Assembly (NCBI GenBank): GCA_029224185.1
Contig: CM055196.1
Coordinates: 18,626,509-18,690,508 of the forward strand
Direction of reading: 5' to 3'
DNA from: Karalla daura
Lineage: Eukaryota > Chordata > Actinopteri > Chaetodontiformes > Leiognathidae
DNA: 64,000 bases
Below the pieces are notes generated by a model that searched no databases, was not told the DNA's origin, and saw only the letters and a list, made by a program, of their open reading frames with translations. How positions within the stretch are numbered: position 1 is the first letter of the stretch; every line of letters starts with the position of its first letter. Of this stretch, positions 1-13,334 are shown piece by piece. The position numbers and the translations under genes are program-made.

Positions 1-533
1 TTTGTATTTACTGAGGAATATATCTGGAATGTTGTGTATTATGAATGTGATTTCCCTTGGGGGATAAAGTACCTATATAATTTCATTGCTGATTTTCACT
101 GTGTTTTATTGTTTATAATTGTTCTTGCATCCAATGCATAGGATCACTTCAACAATTCATCCTTGGTGTAAGAGTGAATGGTGTGTGTGTGTGTGCAAAA
201 GACTGGAGAACTGTCCAAAATGTATATTCTGCCTTGGCACTAGAGATCAGCACCACCAGACCCCCACGGATGGATTTATGTATTAAATATATGATCTTAT
301 ACAAAAAAGCAAAACACTACACACACAGTACATTCTTTTTGCATGACATAATTTATTTGCACTTGTTATTATGAACTCAAAATAACTATATGATGCAAAA
401 TTCTTGTTGAGGCCGTCATTCTTACATTTATTTCAAAGCCAACTTCATTAGCATTAACATTAAACAGCCTCATGCATCCCCCATCATCTTAATCATCAAA
501 ATTCATTGAAACAGATTTCAAAATCAAAGTTAT
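1..533. other. 3' flank of the pseudouridine gene; no gene recognised
   Basis: AT-rich sequence with no coding exon that I can support. It lies just past the stop codon of the minus-strand pseudouridine glycosidase/kinase gene, so part of it is probably that gene's 3' untranslated region. The short open frame at 174-374 has no recognisable protein character. Confidence 0.5.
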
Positions 534-3500
534 CTAATCTATCCACATGAAGCTGGGTTTGGGCCAGCCCTGAGCCTGAACTTTGCTGGGATCCACAGAA
601 TCCAAGCTGAGTGTGGGAGCAATGGGGTGCGGTGAGGCCAGGGAGAGTCGGGCAGCCAGGAGCCCCATCCGAACACAGGTGTCTGTGTCGCGATGCTGCA
701 GGATCCCAGATATTAAGGCGCCCGCAAGACTGCAGACAGATCGGACATGAGCATCTTTAACTGGAATGTTAAGGTGTATGTTCAGAGAGGTTATGAGAAA
801 AGAAAAGTGAATGAAACTAAAGTACAGCAAGCCAAGGAGATTTTTTGCACCTGTCTCCTGCTCCTGACACATTCATTGTCTCCTCTGCTGTCACAGTCAG
901 TGCTGGGTAGTGGACAGCACACAGCTGCCTCCTCTGCAAGCACAGGTGCAGTCAGCATCTTCACTCTGTCACTGTCTTCTTTTCATCACCACACACAGTT
1001 TGCTGCCCTCACCCGCTTCTGCCTCCTTGGCTGCAGGTTGACTGAGCCTACATCATGCTCTCCACACACCAACACTCCGTTAGCCCCCAGGGTCACCACC
1101 AGACAGTGGAGATGCCCCAGAAGGGGGCGTGAGAGAGCCACAGCGACACGCAGCACTTCGTCAGGAGAGCTCGGCAGCACTGGCAACCCGGCAGACAAAA
1201 CCACATCCTCAGTTACTATCACAATATCATTTGCATTTTTCACATGAACTCCACCTGTAACAACTGTGATGGTAGACAATGTCAACAGAATGGACCGTAA
1301 AGGGATCACAAATAAAACTGAAGCATTTCTGATGAGTTTCATAGCTTCTTTGGTAACACCAGAGAACAAGGATGAATGCCTCATTCAACCACTCTAGGTT
1401 TTGTTTACCTTCAGGTGTTGGGTTGCCGAGTGTTTTATTCATAGTGCACAGCTCAGCCAGATTTGGGGATGAGTAGGCCAGAGACTTCCAGGCATCAGAA
1501 AGGAAAGGCTTACGAGCTTTTTCTGAATCTGTGGGCTCGTACCAAACTGTGACGTACAAGGGTTGCATTGCATTAAACACAGTTTGAGGCTCAGTATGGA
1601 TTCATTATTAGTAACTGACAACCAAATTACCATTAACGTTGTGTTTGGAGGCGATGGAACAAACATAATTGATGGTGGAGGCAGGAATGTTTCCATCCAG
1701 ACACACAAGAGTGGCTTGTGAAAGCTGATTCTCAAACTGTGACACCTTGAAAAAGATAACATGGTGAAATATGGAAAAATGCAAAAATATGTAAATAAAA
1801 CTGGGCTAATTTGTTAATAAAACTACTGAAGTGAGTGTCATACATATCACTTTTAATTCCAGTGTAACAGTGATGGATTCTGCCCTCATCAATGCATTAT
1901 TTCTACATAAAGAGGCGACTGATGAGTATGAACGTGAAAACTAAGTAAAAAAAACACTTGTCGATTGGGTTGAGTTATATGAAAGAACAACACAGATTAA
2001 TAGATGATATAGACTTACATTAGCTTTTACATGTTTTTCTCTTTTAGTTTTATATTGCCTTTTATTGGTTGCACTCTCTGAGTTGAGATAACAATGCATT
2101 TGATAAAATAGATCCTAGGTAAACACAACTTACATATTGCTCTGTGATTTGGTTGTGAATGTCCATGTCTCCAAGTCCAAGACTCATTTCTCCACTCTCA
2201 GCGATAACTACACAGTAAGTAGCTGTACTGTGCTCCTCTAACCTGGCCACACCACTTGTGTTCTTAAAGTCACAAGAAGAGAGAGAGAGGAAAAAAAAGA
2301 ACATAACATTTTAACATCTAAGGACACAAGATTGAAATTAAGCTAGGCGTAATAAAGAGCTGTACCATATGTTTACAGTAGTTGAACACTGCATCGCTGT
2401 GTGAATCAGCTCCGGTCGCTGAGATGAACAAGGGTCTCTGGCCTAACCGACTCAGGGAGTCTTGAGGGACAGAGCAGGGAACGTGAGTGAGAAAATAAGA
2501 AGTGAACTGTGGGTAAGAATGTGTATGGAAAGCATAAGATAAACACCCACCAGCAATGTTCCGACCTACGCCACCAAATGACTGACAGACGCTTCCTGGG
2601 TTGGTTTGACCAAACTGAGAGAAGATAATAAATCATTACTACTTTCACACACTGTCTTACATGGAGTGGTGATGAAAAACTCAGCTTACTATAAGTGTTT
2701 TGCTTTTCCCTTTGGCGATGAAATCAACATTTATCCCTCCTATGACAACCTGTAAAAGAAAAGCATTGTGGGAGCTGCTTTACGCTAATATTTGATAAGG
2801 ACCGAAATGATTCATGTGTGTTAATACTCACAATATCTGAGTCTGAGGAGTGTTTTACATGATGATAATGAGTCTTGCACCTCGGCTTGCTCTTCTTCAT
2901 TTGCTTTGACAGAGCGCAGGCAATTTGACTGCCAACTTTAGCATTATTATGAATCAGGGCAATGTCTCACAGCATGACGGGTTAAGGAAACATTAGGTGT
3001 AATATATCTTGTATATCTACCACACTGGGAACATTTCCTTGGCAAAGAAATGTTTTAAATGTAAAGCCTCTCAAAGGTTTGTGATCACGTCCTATGCATA
3101 ATTTCATTCTAGCTGTTTCTGCAGGATACTGGCCTGAAGGGACTTCCCTCTCGTCAGATCGTTGACCTTTCGAAGAATGTATGGCGTCACATCTCTTCCT
3201 GTTATACCGTTAGCACTGCAAAAATAAAAAAAAGAAGAGTGATATTTTTTCTGATTAAAAGCCGCTTCCTTTCTTAGCTGATTAGCTGGTAAAGAGACTG
3301 TTTCTTTACCTTGCCTCTGCCACTGCAGTGTGTATGGCTTCCTCTATCTGCTGGCCCATGGCTGCATGCTCCTCTGGGATGGGTACCGCTAACAGGACAC
3401 CGCTTTGGAGACCCAGTGACAGAGTGCTTGCTGAATCATGGAAAAAAAGGCCACAAAATACAGATTTGCCTCCACAAACTCTATCTCTCAAGGCAACTAC

Positions 3501-5467
3501 CAATGTCAGGAATAAGAACTGCTGATCTACCAATAAGCTTTGCAGCCTCCTCAGGGTCACAGACTTGGTATGGAGAAGTGAATCCACTTATCGGAGAGAA
3601 GAAGGCTGGGAAATTCTTCGATAACCCGTAAGTGGCCACACAAACACCCTGTGTCTCCTGATTAGAGATAAAGACAGGCGCAAACACACAAAATTAGAAT
3701 TTTCTATACTGTCTGTGTATTTTATAACATCCCTGTCTATTTCAGAAATACCAAACAAAGCCACAAATGGCATGTGGCTCACACAACATGGCTCTGCAAA
3801 TTTTCCCAGAAATGTTTATTCTTACCAGGAACTCAAGGGTGCGACCGATGTCCAGAATAGACTTGACACCAGCAGAAACCACTGCGATGGGAGTCCTGCC
3901 AAGCTCTGTTAGATCTGCACTGATGTCCAGACCTGGAAAAAGACAGAACCATCCAGTCAGTAAGCACTTAGAATATCAATTTAGCCATTATCTCACTTGT
4001 TCTGTGTTAAAGGAGTTTTCTAGTGTCTCTGGGCAGGGACACATTGTACACTCACACCTGGGGGCAGAGAGTCCCCTTAAATATCAACTTAAATATCACT
4101 TTTGGACTGTGGGAGTCCATCCCAATATCTCTCACTGATGCTTACATGTTGTCTTTGCTTATGCAGCATTGCAAATTTCCCCCTTATGTAAGAAAGCTTT
4201 ATCTTCTCTCTTATCTTGTTTCCATGGTCCTTTAAGAGCGATCTGCTTAGTGTGGGTTATATGTAGGGTCATGGGTATTTCCCATTTAGGCCCGCTTACT
4301 GTTCTCTCCATCTCTGTGCACTCCTCCGATACCCCCTGTAACAAACACAGGGATGCCTGCACGATGTGCTGCTATCATGGTGGCTGAAACTGTGGTTCCC
4401 CCGGACAGCCCCTGAGAAGAAAAAACACAGGGCATTAAAAAACACAGCTAGACGTCACATCATGACGTACGAGTGAGAGAGATCTAACATAAATGTAGCT
4501 TGGAAATATATATTTAAATCATACAATCAAATTCTGAAAAACATCCCTATTTCTGATTCCTATTTGTAGAATAATAAGAAATACTGTTATAATATTATTA
4601 TAACACCGTTAATCAATCTGTTTCACCTCTCAGGTGCTTTCAGCAGCAGCAGCAACGAAGCTCTAAAACTGTTAACCTCATTTTGCAGGAGGCAGAGCAT
4701 GTTCTTGAATGACATGTTCTTCCATCCTGTTCCTCAAAAGTCAAGTTAAAACAAACCACATCGGTCACTGATAAAAACGTAGCATCTATAAGCCTCACTC
4801 CTCACTCTGTAAAAAATAACTATACCGTTTACACACAGTAAAAATAAACATGATGGTTTTCTCTGAATTTCATTTCTTTTTCATTTGACTTCCTTTCATT
4901 TCACAGCTCTGCGGTGTGTGAGCGTAAACCTCACTTTGCTGATGACGTAGGGCAGATCACGGCGGGACACCTTCAGGGAGCTGTCGCAGCGGGCGAGGCG
5001 GTCCAGCTCCTCTGAGGACAAACCGACACAGACTTCACCCTCGATCACTCCCACGGTGGCCGGAGTGGCTCCCTCAGCTCTCACAATGGCCTCTACCTCT
5101 TGGGCTGTGCTGCAGTGAGTTACAAATCACATAGCGAAGGGTTACAACAGCTACGACCAGAGTTCACAGGCGGTACTGTAGGAGGAGATCTGGGGCACCT
5201 CAGGTTGTGCGGGTAGGGCATGCCGTGTGTGATGATGGTGCTCTCCAGTGCCACCACCGGCTTGTTCTCTGCCAGTGCCTGGGACACAGCCGGATGAACT
5301 CTGAAGAAGTTGTCTGAGAGAAGACATCACACATCAATCACTTGTTATGAACTATAATGTGCACAAATGTAATAATGGTGTACAGTATATTCACCATTTT
5401 TGCACAATGGACTCTGAGAAGTTGTGATTCCTCTTTTCAGGACTAGTGCACAGGCTCTCCTCAGCAT
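534..5467 (-). CDS. Pseudouridine-5'-phosphate glycosidase / pseudouridine kinase fusion
   Basis: Bifunctional enzyme of pseudouridine breakdown. The kinase half phosphorylates pseudouridine, and the glycosidase half cleaves the C-C bond of the product to uracil and ribose 5-phosphate. Coding exons, 5' to 3' on the minus strand: 5467-5395, 5313-5199, 5109-4935, 4411-4300, 3932-3826, 3657-3531, 3430-3310, 3215-3130, 2965-2832, 2749-2690, 2614-2551, 2460-2366, 2262-2134, 1745-1631, 1546-1409, 1179-1013, 933-851, 729-534. They join in phase to 698 residues. Residues about 25-330 are the PsuG/indigoidine-synthase-A domain, with VALESTIITHG (Glu48), GGTTVSATM, TGGIGGVHRDGE and SAGVKSILD (Lys182, aligned by eye with the Schiff-base lysine of the E. 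coli enzyme). The pfkB kinase starts near residue 351 (VVIGGINVDF), continues with GGVGRNIA and VWYEPTD, and ends with the catalytic NVSGAGDS near 630. The N-terminus (MLRRACALVLKRGITTSQ) is basic and lacks acidic residues, which suggests mitochondrial import. The start is the only Met in the first exon. The family and fusion are secure. The exact edges of a few exons are less so. Confidence 0.9.
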
Positions 5468-7074
5468 CCTTGCTCTGCTTAAAAACCCTGGAAATAGAGT
5501 TTTGCAATTTAAACGTGAACCAATCAGTGTAATCCTTTCAAGATCCTTTCACAGCGTATTGATCCACCAAAGGTCATGGTCTCCTCTCAAGTGTATTTCC
5601 TCCATTCCTCCGCCTTTGATTCTCTAAAAAGACTCAGTCAGAGTGGCCATTGAGATGTAAGAGAAAATACTACAGCTCTGTAACAACCGCAAATAAAGCT
5701 TCACAATTCATCCTGTTGTCTCTTCGCAAATAAGAATGCACAATAGGGAGAGTTGGAATAAATCTTAAATTTACTCCCCGAAAAGCCTCTTTACTTGATA
5801 AAAAGACCCAGACCCAAAAATTAGACCCAGTGCATGGTATCTAAACTTTCTAGACAGTGACATCTGAGAGAGGACTGTATATAGGTCATGCACAACATGC
5901 CTGTAAAGACAAAACGATGAGCAACGTTACCTCACCTTCTCCAAGGAAAAATCAAAAGGCCTCCACAGTTGCATCACACCCTGCAGTGTGTTTTCTGTCT
6001 CTGCAAGGCTCAGGGCTCAAGTCCAGTTCAGCCATTGTGAGGATTTTCTTTGCTCCATTTAGTCAGGACATAGTTCCCACCACCCTCCCTTTTTTGGGGG
6101 GCCACTCACAAATACTGACACTCACATTCCAGAGCTGGGATCTGTCACTTTAATCTATCTTCCCAAACCTCAAAACATATATACATCAAAGGCTGTTACA
6201 AAAATGTTTCTTAATGACAATTCTCTGTAAAAAAATGCCCCCCAAAATGCTCCAGCATAAGTCAGACACTGGTGTTAATGCTCAGTGTCAATATTATTAT
6301 GACATTTCATCACAGACTGAAAGCAAAGACCAGAGAAACATCAACATACAAAGTAAAGTTAAAACCATCTGAAAAGCTCCATCAGGATAAACAGTCTGCA
6401 GCATCTCCTTCCATATGAAAACATCATCTAAAGAAGGAACCCTTCTGTCTATGTTAAGTCTTCCAGCTTAATCAAGACTTTTTGTGACATTAGAAAGCAC
6501 AGGGAGCATTCAATCAGCTCCAAATAAAGAAACACAGTGTCCCAGAAAAAAAGGATTTAGTGCTTACCTTCTCCACTGCAACAAAAATGCCAGAAACTTT
6601 GCCCAGAGGCCTGAACTTTGACCCAGGCTCTGTTTACACAGCCCACAAGAATCAACTACAGATCACTGTGGCCTAAACTGCTCTGCAATAGGCTATATGC
6701 TGTGTCTTCTTCTGCATTTCAGTTCAACCAGCATGTTAACTTTTTCCTGAGTGAAATTTAACTTTAGGGCAATGTGTAAAACTATGACAGAATGGATGAC
6801 AAGCAGAAACCATCCACGGCAAAATATAAAAACATGGAGTAAATGTTGATGAATTGTTTTTCAGTCTACTGAAACAAATCTATTGAAATGTTTTCCATCC
6901 ATCAGAAGGTTGTGTTGAGCCTCAAATAAGAATTTTAATAGCTGTTCACATCCTTTGCTGACTCTCACGTCTCCTTTACCTCTTGCTCCTGTGATGCTGT
7001 CACAAAACTGTGTGATATGGTTTGTTTTAAACCCTGATGGACTCATGTATCTCTATCAAACTGGCTGCAAATCC
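5468..7074. other. Region between the pseudouridine gene and the IL-17 receptor gene
   Basis: No coding exon recognised. Both flanking genes run on the minus strand, so the right part is probably the 3' untranslated region of the receptor gene and the left part the upstream region of the pseudouridine gene. Short open frames at 5857-6153 and 6861-7046 have no family resemblance that I can see. Confidence 0.5.
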
Positions 7075-10000
7075 CTAAAAAATTCTAGGGTTGAGCTCAT
7101 TTAAGGTGGACATTTGAAAACTTCCAGCCACATTAGGTCTTGTTTTGTCTACGATGACATCGCTTTCCTGCGTCTTTTCATGACTGTTGAATTCTTTGGA
7201 GTCATGTGAAATAAGCGTAAGAAGGTTTGTGGTTGTTTCTGCATCGCTACAGGTCTCAGCTGAAGGCTCCTCAACCTCTGCTGTTGAGTTTTCCAGCAAT
7301 TCATCCTCAAACCACTGAGGATTCTCCAGCTGGTACGCATGAAAAGCCTCTATGGCGTCCTGCAGGGCTCTGCCGGAGGGACATGTGAAGTAACCATCTT
7401 CTGAAAGCCCTTTGATGTGGTTCACTCTGCCCGGCTCGTGTTTCTCAGCGTCAAGGATCCTGAAAAAGACCTCCTCGAACTGTTTCATCAGCCTGTATCT
7501 CAGTGTGATGATAAAAGGTGAAGGGACATCCTCTTCAGAGCAAATATCATCAAAGTAAGCCACGATGTACTTCTCAAAGGAGGTGGATCGGACAAAGTGG
7601 GGCACCAGCAGACTGAGAGCTGGACTGAGCATGTCCCCTACAGGAGAGAGGGCGTCCTCTCTCAGAAAAACTTGTTTGTCACCACACATGGCTCTCCATT
7701 TGGCTTGCACCCCTCGAGAGCACAGGATTAGTATCTTATCGGAGGAGTCTTCTATTTGTTTTCTGCGCCAGTCCAACCACTGGATACTTCCCAACACTCC
7801 CAGTCTTGTAGAGTCCAGCAGGTCCAGGACTGCTTCAGTGCCACATTTGGCCACCAGGAAAGCAGAAAGCTTGAGGATGATGTTTTTGTATAAAGGGTGG
7901 TCAAGGGAGTAGATGATGAGGACTTTTTTTCTCACATGCTCTCGCACTTGGAAAGCCTGTGGTTGTTCTCTGACAGCAGATGAGAATGTGTCCTCAGGAT
8001 CTGAGAGGCGGATGAAGATAGATAATTAGTTTATTGATTCATGGCATGGTTTCTATTCACCGCTGGTCATTTATAAGCAGACAAACCTTTACGGTATGAT
8101 CTCCACAGAAAATAAGCAAAAAACGTGCCGATGACACACAACCCAACAGCTGCCTTCACAACCTTTGTCCGTGGTGGATAATCTTGAAGAAAAGAAGGGA
8201 AACACATATTATTAGCTATATTTTCCATGATTTATTACAATAATAACTATTTTCTTTTCTTCAATCTTTCGTCAGACCTCCTGAATTAATAGGTGTTACA
8301 CATTAAGAAACATTACTCAGTCTGTATCTGCATCACATTGCTGTCTCAGATCTTCTACCATGCACTGCACATGCTGAAACGTTATCACTTACGTGGACAG
8401 TAATCGATCACTGTCTCAGAGCGCTGACACTCATTCTTGCATCGGATGAAGAACGGCTGAATCTTAAAAACATCCACAGTTATATGACAGTATATACTGA
8501 TTAAAAAGCTTGTAAACTTTCAAAGGTAGGACATTAATAGGAATTAATTTCTCACTCACCGTTATTGACAGGTTACATTGTGACAGCTTCCACAAACCAA
8601 TGCTGAAAGTCACATTTAGTAAAGTTCTGTTCGCCTGTTCATTTGTTAAAGAAGGACAGGAATGGAAAGTGAATGTAGCTGTTATTTACTACAGTATTTC
8701 ATGCTTAAAAACACATGGCGGTCACAGAACAGATCCAGTGTTTACCTTTGAGACATTCTTTGAGGAATGGAAATCAGGACTCTGGATCGACACTTGGTAC
8801 ATCTCTGAATACAGCGATGCCTTAAAACTCACAACAGTGGTCAGCATTTTATGTTCTCTCTCCACAGACATATGAGCAGTTATGTGAGGATCCCATAAAC
8901 TACCTGGAATGATAAGCACATGAGTCAAACACCTGGATCCCTTAGAGTAGTCGTGGGATGACAGCTTGAGAGGTGTGGCATGTAACTTTCACCATTTTGG
9001 AGACACTCTATTGATTTCTGGATACTTCGGTCATCACATCCTGGTAAACACAGTAACATCTTGATTTTGTTTTTGTCTGTGCGAATGTTGTGTGCGAGTC
9101 ACAACACTTCAAGGTAAAAACAAAAATGTGCTAATAACTCAAAGTATGTGGTTCTTCAGACACAAAACATTCTTTTTCTACACGCTCACCCCCCAAAAAA
9201 TTGAAATAAATAATAGACAATAATGGTAACAGATCAATAACCACAAAGTAAAGCATGCCAAAACTGTACTATACCTGTGACTCAGGCTGGACTCCAATAG
9301 AGAACAATATAAAGAATGGCAAAAGAATAAATAAAATGTGTGGACTTGCAGGTAACTCACCTGGGATGGAAATGTGCTGTTCATCCTTCTCGCTTTTTTT
9401 TGGCAAATTATATACTGACACTATGTACGTGTGGCCAGGCTCTACTACCACTCCATTCAAGGAAAACTTCCACTATAAAAGAAAATCAGATAAATCAGAG
9501 GTGTCTGTTCTGTTAGAACCCGCCACCATTATAACTGCTTTAATCTTACCTTCTTATCGTAGGCTTTTATATTTTCATTCAGCTGCGTTTTGAGCTTGTA
9601 AGAATACTGCACACAAATACTTTGATTGGTATTCTCATCCAGAATATTTATCTCCGATCCGGTCAGTTTCAACACACGGGCTTTGAATGGGACAAGGAGA
9701 GCCAAAACACAAATGTAGTTGCTTTACAACATATGAACAGATGCATTTAAGAATGATGATTTAAGAAGATTCAGACATCACTCACAGTCTGAATTTATAA
9801 ACCATGTTACATTCATGACAGCGCGTTCCATCCAGACTCCCACAGCGTTCGTACTCCTCTTGGAGAAATATGGAGGCGTTGAACTGCTTCTGTCTGAACA
9901 TTTGTCTGACATTCAGGAAACAATGTGTCAATGATAATATTCTGATATGTGTATTAACTTATTGTATATCGTTGTCATTCACAAAAATGTCATTTTTTAT

Positions 10001-10653
10001 GCATAAATCAGGCCAAGAGAACAACAGAATAACAACAGAGTAGAGTTAATAGAGCCCATCCATCCATCAATCAATCTAGTATCGTACCCCGATTTGTAGC
10101 CAACACTCTTGTGGGGGTCTACTGGAACCAATCCCAGCACACATAGGACAAAGGCAGGGAACACACACTAGACACCTCGCACGACGGGTTTTGACACCTT
10201 AGAGAAATTTAGAATCTGCCTAAACATGCCTGTTTTCAGACTGTGTGAAGAGAGTACTCTGATAAAACCCACATGAACATTATCAGTACTCTGATAAGAC
10301 CATGAACATAGAAGTATGTAAAGGGAGAACGTGCAAAAGGCCCTTGAAATTACTGGAATACAAACCTTGCTATGAAGTGAATACTTAAACGATCAGTTAA
10401 TATGCCACCTACAACATATTGGTTGAAATACTTACTGATTTCACAACTGAGACCCTGGAAAAGGCAAAACAGGAGTGACTTCATGAATCCAGGACTAGCC
10501 ATTTCAGCTGTTTCAGTAGTTCATCATATGTGAAGCATGTTGAATCCATACCTCTTGACTGCAGTTCAATCGTTCAGAATCCAGAATCCAAAGGTTGGAT
10601 GACACTGTGAGCCAGATGCTCAAAAACAAACAGAGGAAAGGAATATGGATCAT
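7075..10653 (-). CDS. il17ra: Interleukin-17 receptor A-like, SEFIR-domain receptor
   Basis: Type I membrane receptor for IL-17 cytokines that signals through SEFIR-SEFIR contact with Act1 (TRAF3IP2). Exons on the minus strand: 10653-10552, 10454-10436, 9905-9786, 9680-9550, 9472-9361, 9040-8933, 8903-8746, 8634-8560, 8462-8393, 8182-8087, 8000-7075. They join to 638 residues. Residues 1-19 are a hydrophobic signal peptide (MIHIPFLCLFLSIWL). The ectodomain carries TNQSICVQYSY and a GSLWDPHIT segment very like the GSLWDPNIT of mammalian IL17RA. The membrane helix is around residues 308-325 (AAVGLCVIGTFFAYFLW). The intracellular SEFIR domain starts at KKVLIIYSLDHPLY and includes LILCSRGVQAKW and the FEEVFFRI block. 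The tail after SEFIR is much shorter than in human IL17RA (866 residues in total). The terminal exon is a single 926-bp block, as in mammals. Fish have il17ra duplicates, and which copy this is remains unresolved. The boundaries of the exons at 8634-8560 and 9040-8933 were chosen because other acceptors hit stops or break phase. Confidence 0.88.
10052..10200 (+). repeat. Degraded teleost dispersed repeat, copy 1
   Basis: It begins with a CATCCATCCATC run and continues through a degenerate stretch around GTGGGGGTCTACTGGA, AATCCCAGCAC and GGCAGGGAACACAC. This order matches a short interspersed sequence that I recognise as very common in fish genomes. It lies in the second intron of the IL-17 receptor gene. 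Its edges are approximate. Confidence 0.55.
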
Positions 10654-13207
10654 AATTTTAGTAGTGCAACAATTAACTAACAAAGCTATAGAGAACTGAG
10701 ACCTGTGTGAACAAACACCGACAAGCCTGACAGGAATTTGCACTCAGGCAGTGTAGAGTGTTATCACACAATGAGATCAGTAGAGACAGGAAGGATGCTC
10801 TCATCAAATATGGTCAACAGTTTCCTCTTGTGCAAATAATGTTGCTCTCTATATTATCATTGTTATGCTGATAAACACCAGAGTTTTTCTCTCCTGCAGT
10901 GCTTGTGGACTGATCCATCCAACCGTTCATCCATTCATCATAAGTAAACAATGCCGTGTCTCTGTAGGGGCAGTTTTCAGTATCCAATCAACTCAAACAT
11001 GCATGTTTCTGGACTGCAGGAGGAAACCCTCAGAAAATCCACACAGAGAGGCCTTCAATCCAACCAGGAGCTGAACCCAGCATCTGCTTACTCAACTGAC
11101 ACAAACTACAAACCAATGTGTCATGTATCAGAACAGTCACCAGAGGGCAGTATTGATTAAAGCAGGGAGGTCCAAGAGGAAGTCGGTAGTTGCTGTTATA
11201 AGCAGGTCGGACTGTAACTTTGATTCAGACACAGGTCACGGTTAAGTGCTGTCTATTTATCACATTATAAACATTTTTGATGGCGGGTTTGATTTACTTT
11301 AGAGATGGGACCTGAGGCTTTATTTGTCATCAAACAAAAAGACAATTGACACGAAAGGAGTACTGAGAAAGTAAGACAGCTAAGGCCCTCTGCTGGACTT
11401 GGTCCAGGGTTGCTGTGACTCCACAATCAGTTTCCTAAACCTCTAGTAGACACCAGGATGTCTCTTCAACACAATATTCACATCCCGCATGACCTCAAGT
11501 AACAGCATCACCTCAAAGAGCTAACAGAACATTTCAGCACAGAGGATCAACACATGAAGACCAGGATTAGGATCTCTAAACCTTCAGCTATTTACTGCAG
11601 GCCTTCCGGGCTTTCTATTCTATAGGACAAAAATGTTGTGGCGACTATGTGTTAATTCCTGTCACTTTGTCTCAGTGCTGCTGTGTCTCCTGCTGCGCAT
11701 TGAGCTCGACTGTATCACTTTCCACAACACTAAGAAAGACAGGCAGGCAGACAGTCATGTGCCACGAAAAATCTGACCAGAATAGACTCTCGAGGTTGTA
11801 CTTGATCTCCCCTCTGTGTGAGGCGCGGTGTCACGGCATATTATGATGCAGAAGCCACGGTGACTTTGATCCAAATATAAAAATACTCCTTTATTCAGCA
11901 CAGCTACCGTCAGCAGTGACGTGCTGACCCGCATTCATGATTCAGCCAACAGGATACAACATAATTCATACCAAAAATATTTGGTATGTAAGTCTGGTTT
12001 ATAATGCGCTATAACACATTATGTCGTTTGACATTTAAAAACACTTTTCTATGTGTCAGTAATTGGAAACATACTCTTAAACCCATCCAATAAGAATCCA
12101 TAGATGGGATATTGTTTAATAAATGCTTGTATTTAAAGATTGAATGGATTTATCTGCTTCTAAAGGTGTTATTGCTGTATGTATATACTGAGAAACTGCA
12201 AATGCCAATTAGCTCTTTAACCACAAATAAAATTTGTTTTACGTAGGACAATGTGAAGTCCATTCCAAATGCGACCAGGAGAGAGTTTGATGTTATCTGT
12301 GTTGAAGGGAATTTGGTCTGCTTCCAGAGGCCATTAGAGTCGAGGCACTTTTTGACACTTCTCATATGGTGCTGAATTTTGCGAGCCACTAACATTAACT
12401 TGTTTATCACACTTATTTGTAAAGTAGTCATATTCGTATTGTAAGTGTGAAAGGATGATTTATAAGTTACTTGGTCAATAGACTAGAGTAAAAAAAAACA
12501 TGACATATCTGTATTGGTCTTGAAGAATAAACAATTAATGCATATGTACATTACAGTTAGTCTAACTTTGCTTCAAGTTTCATTGTTGACAGACATTTAA
12601 AAAAATATAAATACTGATGAGGTTGAGTAAAAATTGTTCCCAATGTTTCAATATGTTTTAAGTTCAGAGCAAGAGAGAAAATCTTTTGGTTTTTGACCAA
12701 ATAAAATCTACGATTATTACCCATCAGCCTCACCTCCACTTTGTTTAGTGCCAGTTAGCAAACGTTAGCATGCAAACACGGCAAACCAAGATAACAGAGT
12801 AAACATTACACTTAACATCATGTTATGATACTAGTGCTAATTTTAGTTTTGAGCTCAAAGCACCACAGTGTACGACTCCCTTGATAAACAACAGACTAAA
12901 AACTGTTCTATCAAAAGATTTTGAACTCCAAATCAAATTTACCAAACTCTCTAAAATGTACCTTTGGAACAACTGGTCGCTGATGTCAGCCTGTGCCAGC
13001 ACAAACCACAGCACACACCTAAAAAGCGAACACACACACTCAGGGCACCTGATATCTGCAGAGAGGATAACTCAGCTGTCAGTTAGGCGAGGGGTATGTC
13101 AAGTGTGCCCTTATGCAATGCAATCACATGAAACAATCAGGTCACGGGTGGAGGGCAAATCAAAGAGGGCTGCATTGGGATGCAGGAATTGTCAGGTGGA
13201 CTGGGGG
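10654..13207. other. Gap between the IL-17 receptor gene and the troponin I array
   Basis: The left edge holds the receptor promoter and any noncoding first exon. A dispersed repeat occupies about 10901-11100. The rest (11.1-13.2 kb) is AT-rich with only short, family-less open frames on both strands. I recognise no gene here. Confidence 0.5.
10901..11100 (+). repeat. Teleost dispersed repeat, copy 2
   Basis: It reads ATCCATCCAACC at the left, then AACATGCATGTTTCTGGACTG and GGAGGAAACCC, then CCACACAGAGAGGCC and GAGCTGAACCCAGCA at the right. This is the typical order of a fish short interspersed repeat with conserved CATGCATGTTTTTGGACTG and GGAGGAAACC blocks. It accounts for the open frames at 10865-11160, which are not genes. 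Confidence 0.7.
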
Positions 13208-13334
13208 TCTATTTTAGTGAGCCATTCACATGAGGCATTGAATACATAAATCTTTCACTATTAACCATAAAGTGCTTTTTCTTTTACCGACTCCCCGCTG
13301 GTGCTGCCCTCGCTGGTTTCATCTCACGTTCAAG
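13208..13334 (+). promoter_or_regulatory. Promoter and noncoding first exon of troponin I copy 1
   Basis: The MEF2-type box CTATTTTAGT is at 13209-13218, followed by GAGCCATTCACATGAGG. A TATA-like ACATAAATCT lies at 13244, exactly 35 bp from the start of the MEF2 box. A noncoding first exon probably starts near 13270-13280 and ends at 13334, before GTAGGA. The same arrangement recurs at 16323, 21109 and 25288. MEF2 sites drive skeletal and cardiac muscle genes. The function is inferred from sequence only. Confidence 0.7.

Noticed and set aside
747..1247. 166-residue plus-strand open frame
   Set aside because: Overlaps in antisense three exons of the pseudouridine gene that join in phase and carry the catalytic motifs.
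9255..9593. 112-residue plus-strand frame
   Set aside because: Antisense to two IL-17 receptor exons and the intron between them.
10865..11160. Two overlapping 69-residue frames
   Set aside because: Explained by the dispersed repeat at 10901-11100.
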